DNA of 64,000 nt, from assembly GCA_021234155.1 (NCBI GenBank), contig JAJEKV010000064.1, positions 7,134,001-7,198,000 of the forward strand. Direction: 5' to 3'. Position 1 is the stretch's first letter. The number at the start of each line of letters is the position of its first letter. Both the position numbers and the translations under genes were made by a program. Source of the DNA: Isoetes taiwanensis. Its lineage: Eukaryota > Streptophyta > Lycopodiopsida > Isoetales > Isoetaceae. Below, piece after piece: positions 55,324 to 64,000 of this stretch. Below the pieces are notes generated by a model. It made no database searches. It was not told the DNA's origin and saw only the letters and a list, made by a program, of their open reading frames with translations.

Positions 55324-57399
55324 TTATATGGGTTTCAAGTACTGTAGCAGCACCTTACTGTCGTAGTGAAGTCCAGGGAATTCATTGTTGCATATATATT
55401 TGTACACGCTTTTCCTCAGTCCTCTTATATCAAAGCCATTATCTATAAAATTCTGTATCAGTTTGTTAACATCTTTGGCTGCTCCACGGGGGCATGAATT
55501 GATATACATAAACGGTAGTATTTGCGAGATGATCACATTCCTTGCCTGGTAGTAGGGTCTGCAGCTATTTGCATGGACATATTTGAGTACTGTGAAAGGT
55601 AGAACATCTCTCTTATCATATTTAGATGTTCTGAATATTCCATTAGCCCGGCTGAGGATTTCAATTGTCATATTTAAGAAATTCCCTTTGTATCCAAATG
55701 TGGCCATAGGGTCTTCTTTAAATGCAATAATCGTCTCTTCCTTGATGCCTAGAGCATCCATGTCATAAATGCACAGGTTTTTAGAAGTTCCTGTATCCAT
55801 ATAACTAAGGAATTCTCTTATAATAGGGCAGTTGAGTGCCATAAGGTCGTCCATATATCTAAAAGATGTTTTAAACATTTCAGCTTCTTTGTATCTTCCT
55901 TGCATGGCTAAAGTTCTAATGAAATCTGCTTCAAACCATGCCAAGTAAAGATTGCACCAGCAAGGGCTGCATGCGAAGCCCATAGGAATCCCACTGATCT
56001 GAGTCCATGTTCTTAGTCCTCTCATAATGAAACAGTTGGTTAACAGCCATATGTTAGCTCTAATAAACGTATCCATGGTTAAGAGGGTCCAACATTTCCC
56101 CTTTGGATCAATTTTAAACCACTTGACGCTGAATTTATCATCCCCATCTTGCTTAACCCATAATTTGTTATTATGGTGTAAGTTACACATATATTTCCAT
56201 GTTTGTGTAATTACAAGTGTCAGAATTCGGCATATGCCAGATACGCCCGTAAGTGGAATGCTCTCATAGCATTTTGTGATATCTGCCACGAATATATTAT
56301 TGATCTTATCTGGTAAGTTAAGAATCACGTCATAAACGGACTGTACCATCCAGTTCGGGTTAATCTTACCTGGAAATAGATTACAGTATTTTTCACATGT
56401 CTTTTTGGCTATATCAGGCCAGATTTCAGTAATCATGTTTAAGCCTGCAGTAATAACATTGGAAAATCTTGTGTAAACTGTGCCATGTGCATTTGTAATC
56501 CATCGATAATCTTGTTTGTGGGCTTTATAGATTCCAAGTAGATAGGGTAATCTTTCACTAGGATAACCTGTAAATGGAAAAATCTGTTCCATTTCATTCT
56601 TTATTTTCCATGTAATGGCAATTTGGTCAACCAGAACTTCCCTGAAATCATTGCTGTTTAATCGGTCATAAGCTTTTTCTCTCATATGCTTAGGGCAAAT
56701 AAATGCCGGGTTATTGGTGGCCTTGTCTACCCCTGCTATGTAAAGATATTTATTAAGCCAATCTATGCTTTGAATTATTTTGCCATCATTGAGTGGGAAT
56801 CTTCTGGTACAGTCCAGCTTGAAGGCTTTTTTTAATGATTCAGCAACATTTTTGATCACTATGTCTTTCACTTTTTGCTTGTCATTATCATCCAGATGTG
56901 GATATGTGAACCTATGTATCTCAAAGATACTTTCAATAGTAAGGTTAAGTTCCTTTACCAGCATATCCCATTCAAGACTCTTGTCTGGTATATGATTCAG
57001 ACCATACTGTAACATCTTCCGTAATTGTGTATTATGTATGACTTTGAGATCCGTGGTCCTAACATGTCCAATGGACACGTCCACAAAGTCTTTAAGCTGC
57101 GATAGTGAGCATGGGCAGACATTCTCTTCCCATTTGGCAAATATGTAGTAGGGTTTATACAATATGTCTCTCATATTTTCCGTATACTTCCATGCGAACA
57201 TGGTATTTTCCATCATGTTCTCTCCAATCTCCCCGAAAGTTTCTACTATAGCTTTATGACATATTTTAGGCAGGCATATCTTATCCAAGATTTTAGAAAG
57301 AAAAGTACAGTGTACTATTTTCTTTTTCTGTTTGGGTGCACAATCCTTTAAATGTACTCTGCCCAATGAATCTCTTCGTAGGCATTTGGTAATCTGCAA
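55324..57399 (-). CDS. Penelope-like reverse transcriptase, intact core
   Basis: 691 residues, TAA at 55326-55324. The frame opens at TTG just after a stop and next to TTATTGCAG, which looks like a splice acceptor, so the true N-terminus is probably in an upstream exon. RT motifs: PYLLGIYKAHK (fingers), catalytic Asp373 in FVADITKCYESIPL, GIPMGFACSPCWCNLYLAW from Gly470, and YMDD at 515-518 with both aspartates. Then FLNMTIEIL, KYDKRD (594-598), a pattern I know from stand-alone RTs of many invertebrate genomes, and a C-terminal ISQILPFM. No RNase H or GIY-YIG domain follows. It presumably copies the element's RNA by target priming. The stop is followed directly by ATAAGGTATG. Confidence 0.85.
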   Translation of the reverse strand: MQITKCLRRDSLGRVHLKDCAPKQKKKIVHCTFLSKILDKICLPKICHKAIVETFGEIGENMMENTMFAWKYTENMRDILYKPYYIFAKWEENVCPCSLSQLKDFVDVSIGHVRTTDLKVIHNTQLRKMLQYGLNHIPDKSLEWDMLVKELNLTIESIFEIHRFTYPHLDDNDKQKVKDIVIKNVAESLKKAFKLDCTRRFPLNDGKIIQSIDWLNKYLYIAGVDKATNNPAFICPKHMREKAYDRLNSNDFREVLVDQIAITWKIKNEMEQIFPFTGYPSERLPYLLGIYKAHKQDYRWITNAHGTVYTRFSNVITAGLNMITEIWPDIAKKTCEKYCNLFPGKINPNWMVQSVYDVILNLPDKINNIFVADITKCYESIPLTGVSGICRILTLVITQTWKYMCNLHHNNKLWVKQDGDDKFSVKWFKIDPKGKCWTLLTMDTFIRANIWLLTNCFIMRGLRTWTQISGIPMGFACSPCWCNLYLAWFEADFIRTLAMQGRYKEAEMFKTSFRYMDDLMALNCPIIREFLSYMDTGTSKNLCIYDMDALGIKEETIIAFKEDPMATFGYKGNFLNMTIEILSRANGIFRTSKYDKRDVLPFTVLKYVHANSCRPYYQARNVIISQILPFMYINSCPRGAAKDVNKLIQNFIDNGFDIRGLRKSVYKYICNNEFPGLHYDSKVLLQYLKPI

Positions 57400-57442
57400 T
57401 AATTACGTGTAACATTATATGTTAGTCCTATGAATCTATACA

Positions 57443-57679
57443 TTAAAGTCCGTGTGTAAAGCTGGCTTGTGGTAGTATCCATCTAGGATAAATCCAATGT
57501 TTGGATTGTATTATAGCCAACTGGCCATTAGGTAACTCATAAGTAATGAATTCCTTTTTATTGTTAGTCTGGTCATGATGTAGACCCATATTCAGAGTAT
57601 TTCTATCAAAATATGATATACAAACATTGATGCAATCATAACATTCATTTGAAATACGTCTGTAAAAAAGAAAGAACAT
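57443..57679 (-). CDS. Short exon-like frame between gag-like ORF and RT
   Basis: About 72 residues are open after a strong acceptor-like tract (TTCTTTCTTTTTTACAG, ending at 57661): RRISNECYDCINVCISYFDR ... HWIYPRWILP, stop TAA. The frame has no good ATG. The preceding ORF stops only a few bases upstream at a GTATGT donor-like site, too close for one intron, so this could be an alternative exon fed from an upstream donor. No family is recognised. It may be noncoding. Confidence 0.3.
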   Translation of the reverse strand: MFFLFYRRISNECYDCINVCISYFDRNTLNMGLHHDQTNNKKEFITYELPNGQLAIIQSKHWIYPRWILPQASFTHGL

Positions 57680-57686
57680 ACCTTAT
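57677..57686 (-). promoter_or_regulatory. ATAAGGTATG motif at gag-like ORF stop
   Basis: The TAA stop of the gag-like ORF is the second to fourth base of this motif. Confidence 0.5.
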
Positions 57687-59110
57687 GTATCATACTTGAG
57701 TGCCTGAACAGTATCACCATCAAGTGAATGTGACCTTGTAACTGAATTTTTCGTGACTGAGTGCCCTACGTTGCCTGGAGATTCCAGCCCTTCCACTGTT
57801 ATGTTTTCAGAGTGTTCTGTTTTAGTAGAACTATTAGGCAGAATAGTAATCCGTGGTGGAGCATTGATTTTAAACTTTGAGCCACTTGATTTAGCAGATC
57901 TGCTCTGTTTGGATGATTTATTATTGCTGGTACTGGCAGTGCCATACGTCCCCTTGAGATAATCAATAGTTTTGATTGTTTTTTCGCATATATCTGTCAT
58001 GACGCCATTGGGAAACTTAATCTTCAGATCAGCCTGAGGATCCTCGGTTAAAGCCATAGTCATACCAATCAGCATATTCCTGACTTCTAGATATGCTATA
58101 TAAGCTGTGACTCCAGCCTTAAGTGTTGTTTTAAGGCAGTTTCTAAAAGCCACAACTTGACCAGCATATGATAGATTAGGGTATATTGTGCTCAGGTTGT
58201 TGAGCATATACCAAATAGCTTGGTCAAACCAAATCATATTCTCTCCACATTGGTCAGCCTGTTTTTCCTTCCCTCTATCATCACAGATACATTTAAAATA
58301 GGGACACATAGTGCGCCAGATACGTTTAAGGTAGAAATCATCCCTTCTGATGTTGGAGTAGGCCATGTGGCCTTTTTGGCATAGTATCATCAGTTCACTT
58401 TTTGTGCAATGCTTGTCAAAAAATCTGGTATCAACAGCTAATTTTACCTTGATCATTTTCATACGTTCCATTCGGAAGGCACCTGCCTTAGCAATACTAG
58501 CAGTCTCTTTTGAAATGTCCCCAAGTACCATCCATGCGTCTTCACTGATAGGTGCAAGGGCTCCGAAATTTTTAGTCCTCCAAATAGCTTGATTGCACAG
58601 CAGGCCGTGGTTTTCCACTAATCTTCTTGAAATGATAGGAAACTTAAGACAGTTTCTTAGTGTGAATTTGAAACCAATTTCTTTCTGCTGGTCATTATGA
58701 GGTGTATCTGATTGCATAGCAGCTTTATCATCTTCCGTTAATAGATCAGCCCCAAAGAGATCGTCCACCATATTGGATTCTTTGGCAGTTAATTCCGTTT
58801 TCTCAATTCTGATCTGTTCATCCTCTTTGGCATGCGAGTTTTTAATCCCATTGACATCCTCTAGAGCAGTGACACCAAGGATGAAATCCTTAGAACTTTC
58901 ATCTTCAGCCTTTGTCCATTCATATACTTTTTGTGGTAAACCATCATACAAGCTATACACAAAAGGGAATACCTCCTCTTCCTTAGTTGAGAGCTTGTTG
59001 ATACTTGGCAATAACATTAACCATTCGCTGAAACCGAGATGAGTAACAGCAGAGATTTGTTCTGGGGTTCTAATGGCTTCCCTTTCCAATACAAGTTCAT
59101 GGAACTTCAT
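57683..59110 (-). CDS. Gag-position protein, unrecognised
   Basis: 475 residues from ATG 59110; the phase stays open upstream to a TGA near 59257, adding about 46 codons (DAFDDEEEYEIIPP..) after an acceptor-like TTGGCAG. I do not recognise the family. The N-terminal third is acidic and helix-like (EEEVFPFVYSLYDGL). The middle looks globular and helical (residues about 150-370), with FRNCLKTTLKAGVTAYIAYL. The C-terminal 100 residues are a disordered, S/N/K-rich tail (SNNKSSKQSRSAKSSGSKF), suited to nucleic-acid binding. No zinc knuckle or protease motif is visible. Position before RT suggests a nucleocapsid-like or RNP protein. The stop TAA lies inside the motif ATAAGGTATG. Confidence 0.7.
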   Translation of the reverse strand: MKFHELVLEREAIRTPEQISAVTHLGFSEWLMLLPSINKLSTKEEEVFPFVYSLYDGLPQKVYEWTKAEDESSKDFILGVTALEDVNGIKNSHAKEDEQIRIEKTELTAKESNMVDDLFGADLLTEDDKAAMQSDTPHNDQQKEIGFKFTLRNCLKFPIISRRLVENHGLLCNQAIWRTKNFGALAPISEDAWMVLGDISKETASIAKAGAFRMERMKMIKVKLAVDTRFFDKHCTKSELMILCQKGHMAYSNIRRDDFYLKRIWRTMCPYFKCICDDRGKEKQADQCGENMIWFDQAIWYMLNNLSTIYPNLSYAGQVVAFRNCLKTTLKAGVTAYIAYLEVRNMLIGMTMALTEDPQADLKIKFPNGVMTDICEKTIKTIDYLKGTYGTASTSNNKSSKQSRSAKSSGSKFKINAPPRITILPNSSTKTEHSENITVEGLESPGNVGHSVTKNSVTRSHSLDGDTVQALKYDT

Positions 59111-60535
59111 ATTTTTAATGCAACATAGTATGCTTTGTACAGCAGAATTTGGGCATTCAATACGATTTTTATCGTATCCTATATCAATCAGCTGTTTGTT
59201 CCAGGTAGGAGGTATGATTTCATACTCTTCTTCATCATCAAATGCATCCTGCCAATTTCACATCATTTGAAGTAAACAATTAATATATCAGTAATATTTC
59301 AGAGGATTTTAAACAAATATAAGGATTAAATAACAGTCATACTTTGTATATCCTGAGTTAAATCGTAGAATAGATAATTAGCTCATACATTTAGCATATA
59401 GGTAAAGGATAACACCAGATATCTCCAGTGTGATGAAGTATCTAAAAAAAACCCAGCCTGAACTAGATAACCTAGACCAGACATCTGCTTCGGTCAATCC
59501 CTAAGCAGTATTATCATCCTATTACCAGTATGAGCCAAACTAGCATAGTATCCTTTTACCTATTTATCTTTCCGTTTTGCCATGTTTAAATCATGTTAAG
59601 CACCCGCACCATTTAGAAATATGTAAACGTCTTACCATACCACATTTGGTTCCTGCCTTAATGCTTATGCATCAGTCTATTTTCAGAACTATTTTGCCAT
59701 CAATCATTTTATCTATTATATCCATTCTTAGTCCTGTTTTTTGCTCATACAACTAGTAATACTGTGGTTTTCAGTCATTGTATAATGTTAAAACTCTGTA
59801 CTTTTTAAACAAATGATTATTCAGCTAGTATTCAATCACTACCATTCATTATTTCAAGATTTCTGCATACTTGGACAGCTATAAGGTCCAGTTTTAAGCT
59901 TACCCTTACTTTATACATGAAACCTCTGTATTTTTTCTTTTGAAGACCTATCACTAAGATCAGTCCTTCCATTATATTATTACCAACAGTAGCATAAGGT
60001 TTCAGCCCTGATATCTTCTGGAATATGCGTGTATTTACAGGAAATCAAGAGTAGTCTTTTAGAACACATGGAAATTCTTATATTAATATGCTGGAGGCAT
60101 ACAAACCTCTTGTAGTACATGAAAAGGTTTAAGATGTCGAAATAGCTAATAAAAAGCCTTCTTTTTTTTGGGGAAATATACTAGTCACAAGTGCAGATAG
60201 TTACAACTGCTATTATAGTCATCCTTACTAAAGTCATAGAACTTGATAGTATTAAAGATGAACAGCAAAAATCAGATTGCTAACTATACTTGAAAATTGC
60301 TAGCAATCTATATTAAGTACTATTTATAAGAAACTTTCAAGTATTGAAACACCCTGTATTCCGTAACAACTCTTATCCATTGTTATTGCAGCTGCAGTAT
60401 ATCAGTCTCTTAATCTTGTAGATATCCATCGTCTTTAAAGCCAAAACCAACACACGGAGCAAAAGTAACAATGGGAAGAAAATCCCGTACCTGCAGCCAA
60501 TCAGTACCCTGTTAGCGTGAAAACGGTATCAGGGC

Positions 60536-60601
60536 AAGGGCCAAAAGGTACATTGGGATTTTCAGTTCATCACTGATTACCCATTGTGCCTTTTGCCCTT
60601 T
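60536..60601. other. Stem-loop in right repeat
   Basis: Same arms and loop as at 53685-53750, conserved between the repeats even though sequence 30-100 bases to its left differs between the copies. Its function could be template recognition or packaging, but this is not shown. Confidence 0.65.
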
Positions 60602-61324
60602 GTGTTAGAAATAGCAAAAAGAATAATGGAATAGGTCACCAGTAGCTACTAATCCATAGATACATCAGTAATGAGATAATTTCTTATGGGCATCAATCAG
60701 TCTAAGCTTTAAATATAATGACATACTAGATACTAGAATGCATGTATTCCTCTGCCATACAATTAATACCAAAACAGAGTTTATATGTTTAACAATCCTT
60801 CTGGAATTTACCCTTGTATAGTACATTAACAAAGTCTAGTATAAGCAATATCAGCTTATTACTGTGGCTTTATATCTGTATGCAGATTCTAGCTATCTTG
60901 GGAATTTACGCCATTCTATGTATCTTGGCATGTATCTCCCTGTTTACCCTCTGATTTCCACTATCTTACATCAAGCATAGGTCAGCAGAGAGGAAGTTTA
61001 TCATGAACGATCATTTATGCAATAGTAAGATCTAGGGTATCATACAGATACGATTTTATATGCCTACGTTCATGCTTATCTGTTCAAAACATCAGATCTC
61101 AACAACTTATATTCTTGAACCATGATTAAAACATGTTCTCTTAATAACACCTCAAAATATTCCCTGATTTATGTATCAATCGAGTGAAGCATATACTGTT
61201 TTGCCACAAGAGCTAAGCGGCAACTATTTAAATCAGCATTTTTCAGAGCATTTATATGTTTATAATTCATTGATTCAAATAACTCTAAGTTTATTTTCTA
61301 CTAAGATCAATGAAATAGAGGTAT

Positions 61325-61738
61325 TCATTGCGAAAAAATGAGCCAAAGTGGAACCTGGTTGTAGTCCGGATCATTTTCATTGTCTTGTGAGTCATTGACA
61401 TTCTGTGCAGAGTATAAATCATCCTGGCGCCTCCTTCCATACTGTTTGGGTCCCTTATTGTAATTAGGCCTCTCATCTCTATTGAAGTAGGTCCGTTTTT
61501 GGCCATAGCCGCCTCTGGAGCTACGAGAATCCATTGTCTCCTTATGCTTAGGTTCAGCAAAAGAGCAAAACCGTAGTTCTCGATTCAATGCTTCACTGTT
61601 AAGCCATTCCTCTCCTGAATCCGACGTCTCTTGTCCATCAGAGTCATAGCCCATTGTCTTTAGGGCGCCGTATTTCGATAAAAGGGTTTTTGATACTGGA
61701 TCTTTTCTAAGATTTGTGTAAGTAAATATCTTAGCCAC
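61325..61738 (-). CDS. Small repeat-encoded ORF, intact copy
   Basis: About 137 residues with no initiating ATG at the left edge (an internal ATG lies in KTMGYDSDG). The first half is acidic (DSDGQETSDSGEEWLNSE); the second is basic, R/G/N/Y-rich (SSRGGYGQKRTYFNRDERPN), resembling RGG-type RNA-binding tails. Near its end CAACCAG|GTTCCA (exon end 61355) could be a donor that joins, in phase 0, to GGCAG|GATGCA (59248) before the gag-like ORF. It would then be the N-terminal exon of that protein, with a 2.1 kb intron. Confidence 0.5.
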   Translation of the reverse strand: MAKIFTYTNLRKDPVSKTLLSKYGALKTMGYDSDGQETSDSGEEWLNSEALNRELRFCSFAEPKHKETMDSRSSRGGYGQKRTYFNRDERPNYNKGPKQYGRRRQDDLYSAQNVNDSQDNENDPDYNQVPLWLIFSQ

Positions 61739-61920
61739 TTGCCATCCTATCTTATTAAGGACACTAGGTCAAGACCTCATCTTACCATTAATTTTGGTAG
61801 TTGGATAGCAGTTCTCACTAAATATCTATGGGTCATAAAAGGCCCTAGCAAAATGTATTGGAAACTGAGTCCAAAGTTAATCTGCTATTATGTCATTATG
61901 TTCCAACTTCTAAGGTAATT

Positions 61921-61930
61921 CATACCTTAT
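61921..61930 (-). promoter_or_regulatory. ATAAGGTATG motif, right repeat
   Basis: Lies about 180 bases upstream of the small ORF, close to the presumed transcript start, where it could act as the leader donor site. Confidence 0.5.
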
Positions 61931-62013
61931 AGTGTCGGATCTTTTCATGTAACTAGTATAGTATTAAATGTATTTGGTGTCTATGGTTATAAACACCGTG
62001 TTATGTAATAATA

Positions 62014-62014
<1 letters not shown>

Positions 62015-62045
<31 letters not shown>
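62015..62045. repeat. 31-base A-tract at right end of element
   Basis: Uninterrupted A's between the right repeat and unrelated sequence. Together with the 20 A's at the left end this may be the remains of one poly(A) target. Confidence 0.85.
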
Positions 62046-62047
<2 letters not shown>

Positions 62048-64000
62048 ATTAGACATTCGACCGAAGTTACTTTATGCCCAAATGGATGTTACCACCCTAA
62101 AGAATGAAGAAATGTTAGTGAAAATACTCCTGTGCAAAGCGAACTCACCCATAGAAAATGCAAAAACCAAAGAGCAAATCGAAATAGATACTTAACCGTG
62201 AAAATAGTGTCTCCCAACACATCCAATTTCCATCTTGTCATCAAGGAGATATAAATCCCTGCCATTTACTAAGCATGCCCAGGATTTGGCAACACTTGTA
62301 TGAGGTGGCATATCACAAGTACTTGACAAGTCTAAAATGAGGGAATCGATTCATGGGTCGAGCAATATCAAAAGGAATCATTTAGTGAATAACAAGAGGG
62401 CCAAACGGGAATTGACAAGTGCATGTACATATGTACTTTACAAATGAACTATTTTAGCCGATAAAATTTATGAACCATGTAAATATGTAGCATATAATAA
62501 CAGGGGGTTTCTTTTGTATTTTTGTACTTTTTTCCCTAAGGTTTTTATATGATTTCATGGATGTATTTGACGAGCCATACTAATTAGTATATCTAGAGTG
62601 CGCATACGCTTGAACTAATTTTGATGCCTATATCCAATGGTTTAGATCCATATATTATATATTTCGTTATTATATTGTATTTTTCTTATTTTATCACATT
62701 CTGCTCGACATGCAAGGCTCGAGATAACCCATTTTAGGGTTATGTGTTGGGAACTTGTATGTTGGGTTGCGTGATGCAGGTAGACAGGCCTCAGCATCAA
62801 CATGGTAAAAAGGAGCGTTAAATCCATGGTAACATCAACCGAAATCTCTATCCCTGTTGATTTGAAGCTTCATCAATTTGCGTTTTGCTTCTATTGCACC
62901 GTCCAATCCGTCCTTGGTTAACTTTTTTCCCATTTTATTCCCATTTTATTCCGTCCTTTTGCCTTTTTAAGCTGTGTCAGGCTAGTTCTTGCATCAATGA
63001 CACCAAAGCCTGGCTGCTTTCGGGATAATTCTTTGGAGGCACCAAAGTCTGGAGTCAGCCTTTTTCCATTAGCATGTTTTGAGCACATTTTGAGCATCAA
63101 CATTCTAGCATCCAGATTGTCTCCAGCATCCAGACTTAAGCAGTGGCATCAGATCGAAATTCAGCACAGGGGCTTTTCGGCCAGCAGCAAATAGGGGCTA
63201 ATTTAGTTCAGGTCAGATTCACAGGCTCCTGGTTAGTTTGATTCAAGCATGGGATTTTTTTGTTCATAGGTGGGTCTGATCTGTTGAATGGAAATGCAGC
63301 ACAATAGTAGCTTTGTCAATATTGATGTAATTGACACCTCCAGCAGGAAGATTGCTGTGGTCTGAGCTCAGACTCACTATCAGTATGACTTGGCTCACTG
63401 AGACGGAGATTCTAAGGCATGCATTGGCATATGTAGTTCTTTTCATCCTGGTAAGGCGACGTGCTGAGCCACAAAGGAGGTAAAACATTTTACTTGATAA
63501 TCCATGTTATCTTCTAGAAAAGTAATACCGCTTATTGTGGTTGCAGAAGCTGTAAAGTTCACTAGTATTCTTTCTTGCGCATCTGAGTAAGAGTGGTTGT
63601 GTAATTACTTGGATGTGGCTGTTGGATAAATCTGAAATTCAAATTTTGTTAGAACCATGGTTAGAATGTACGATGTTGAAGAAAATCAATGTGTACACTT
63701 TTGTTAAACTTCTGCTGTGCAAGTTTTGATAACTCCATGATGGTTTTAGATCTGGCCCATCATGAAGCTAGGCTATATCGATGCTCAAACTTCTTAAGTT
63801 TATGATATATTGTCAAGCTTTCTGTAGTTGCAGCAATGTCTATGCATAATTGATCTGCTTATATGCTCAATTGGCCAAGCCAAAGCAGTCCTCAGATGGC
63901 TGAACCTAGTTTTTAAGGCTTTGATGTGGTTTCTCTCTTTTACGAGTTGCACCTTTAGCAATGCATGAGTTGAGCCTCCTCCTGTGCTTTTGAATTGCAC
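62046..64000. other. Right flank, no supported gene
   Basis: 62046-62195 reads about 49 residues openly (LDIRPKLLYAQMDV ... EQIEIDT) and may be an old transposon scrap. 62480-62610 is a diverged copy of the repeat at 38885-39030. The minus strand at 62918-63103 reads an exon-like DFGASKELSRKQPGFGVIDA, unrecognised. 63200-64000 is AT-rich without a supported feature. Confidence 0.4.

Larger units (their letters stand above)
52600..62014 (-). mobile_element. Unclassified retroelement with 2.56 kb direct repeats
   Basis: Two direct repeats (52600-55165 and 59452-62014) enclose about 4.3 kb. On the minus strand, from right to left: repeat with a small basic/acidic ORF, a 475-residue gag-position ORF, a 78-residue frame, a 691-residue RT, then the second repeat. 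The RT resembles Penelope-like and related RTs rather than Ty3, Ty1, DIRS or L1. No protease, RNase H, integrase, tyrosine recombinase or GIY-YIG nuclease was found. Repeats that include coding sequence, possible introns and no LTR-type TG..CA ends fit the pseudo-LTRs of Penelope-like elements better than true LTRs. Both big ORFs are intact, so the copy is young. Classification is my inference. Confidence 0.7.
59452..62014 (-). repeat. Right 2.56 kb direct repeat (5' copy)
   Basis: Partner of 52600-55165, preceded by eight A's (59444-59451) and followed by 31 A's (62015-62045). As the upstream copy for minus-strand genes it should carry the promoter. It holds an intact small ORF (61738-61325), a stem-loop at 60536-60601 and ATAAGGTATG at 61921-61930 (minus). 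No TG..CA ends are present. Confidence 0.9.

Noticed and set aside
1-64000. tRNA, rRNA, riboswitch or CRISPR array
   Set aside because: None of these was recognised; repeats seen are tandem or dispersed transposon repeats without spacer structure.

Overview
The window is nuclear DNA from a land plant. A PAR1-family gene, a broken LYM-type LysM gene, a chromodomain Ty3/Gypsy element, a plant-type L1 LINE (ORF1 with zinc knuckle, C-terminal zf-RVT-like region) and Helitrons are all present. Which land plant it is cannot be settled from the sequence; the loose gene density and heavy nesting of old repeats suggest a large genome, perhaps a fern, lycophyte or gymnosperm (inference). Nearly everything is mobile DNA or its wreckage. 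The only protein gene that reads cleanly is the four-exon PAR1 gene at 18.6-20.2 kb.

Layout. 1-9191: 3' part of a chromovirus with extra ORFs upstream of gag, then gag, protease, RT, RNase H, integrase and chromodomain (frames broken), a structured 3' spacer, a doubled polypurine tract and a 1.5 kb 3' LTR. 9.2-12 kb: broken host-gene pieces, including a GFA/CENP-V-like fragment and a pseudogene with a tandemly duplicated exon. 12-18.5 kb: no gene seen. 18.58-20.15 kb: PAR1 gene. 20.2-24.3 kb: LINE 3'-end pieces split by a palindrome-rich insert, plus dispersed repeats. 24.3-25.0 kb: LysM pseudogene. 25.5-29 kb and 38.3-41.8 kb: related repeat blocks in opposite orientation, both carrying Helitron helicase remains. 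29-32.4 kb: exon-like scraps with local duplications. 32.45-38.7 kb: a Helitron 3' terminus, then a decayed Helitron Rep/helicase split by a non-L1 LINE. 42.3-44.4 kb: diverged tandem repeats of about 0.8 kb. 44.7-52.6 kb: near full-length L1 ending in poly(A).

The most unusual object is 52.6-62.0 kb: a minus-strand retroelement with two nearly identical 2.56 kb direct repeats around a 4.3 kb interior. It encodes a gag-position protein that I do not recognise and a 691-residue reverse transcriptase with intact catalytic aspartates. The RT resembles Penelope-like and related stand-alone RTs (GIPMG, YMDD, YDKRD). I see no protease, RNase H, integrase or GIY-YIG endonuclease. The motif ATAAGGTATG recurs at both large ORF stops and in the repeats, splice-like sites precede the ORFs, and A-tracts flank both ends. 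The left end sits directly on the L1 poly(A) tail.

Frame breaks in several elements fall in patches nearly free of CAG/CTG. The two copies of the 2.56 kb repeat differ at such sites, so part of the apparent decay may be consensus error.
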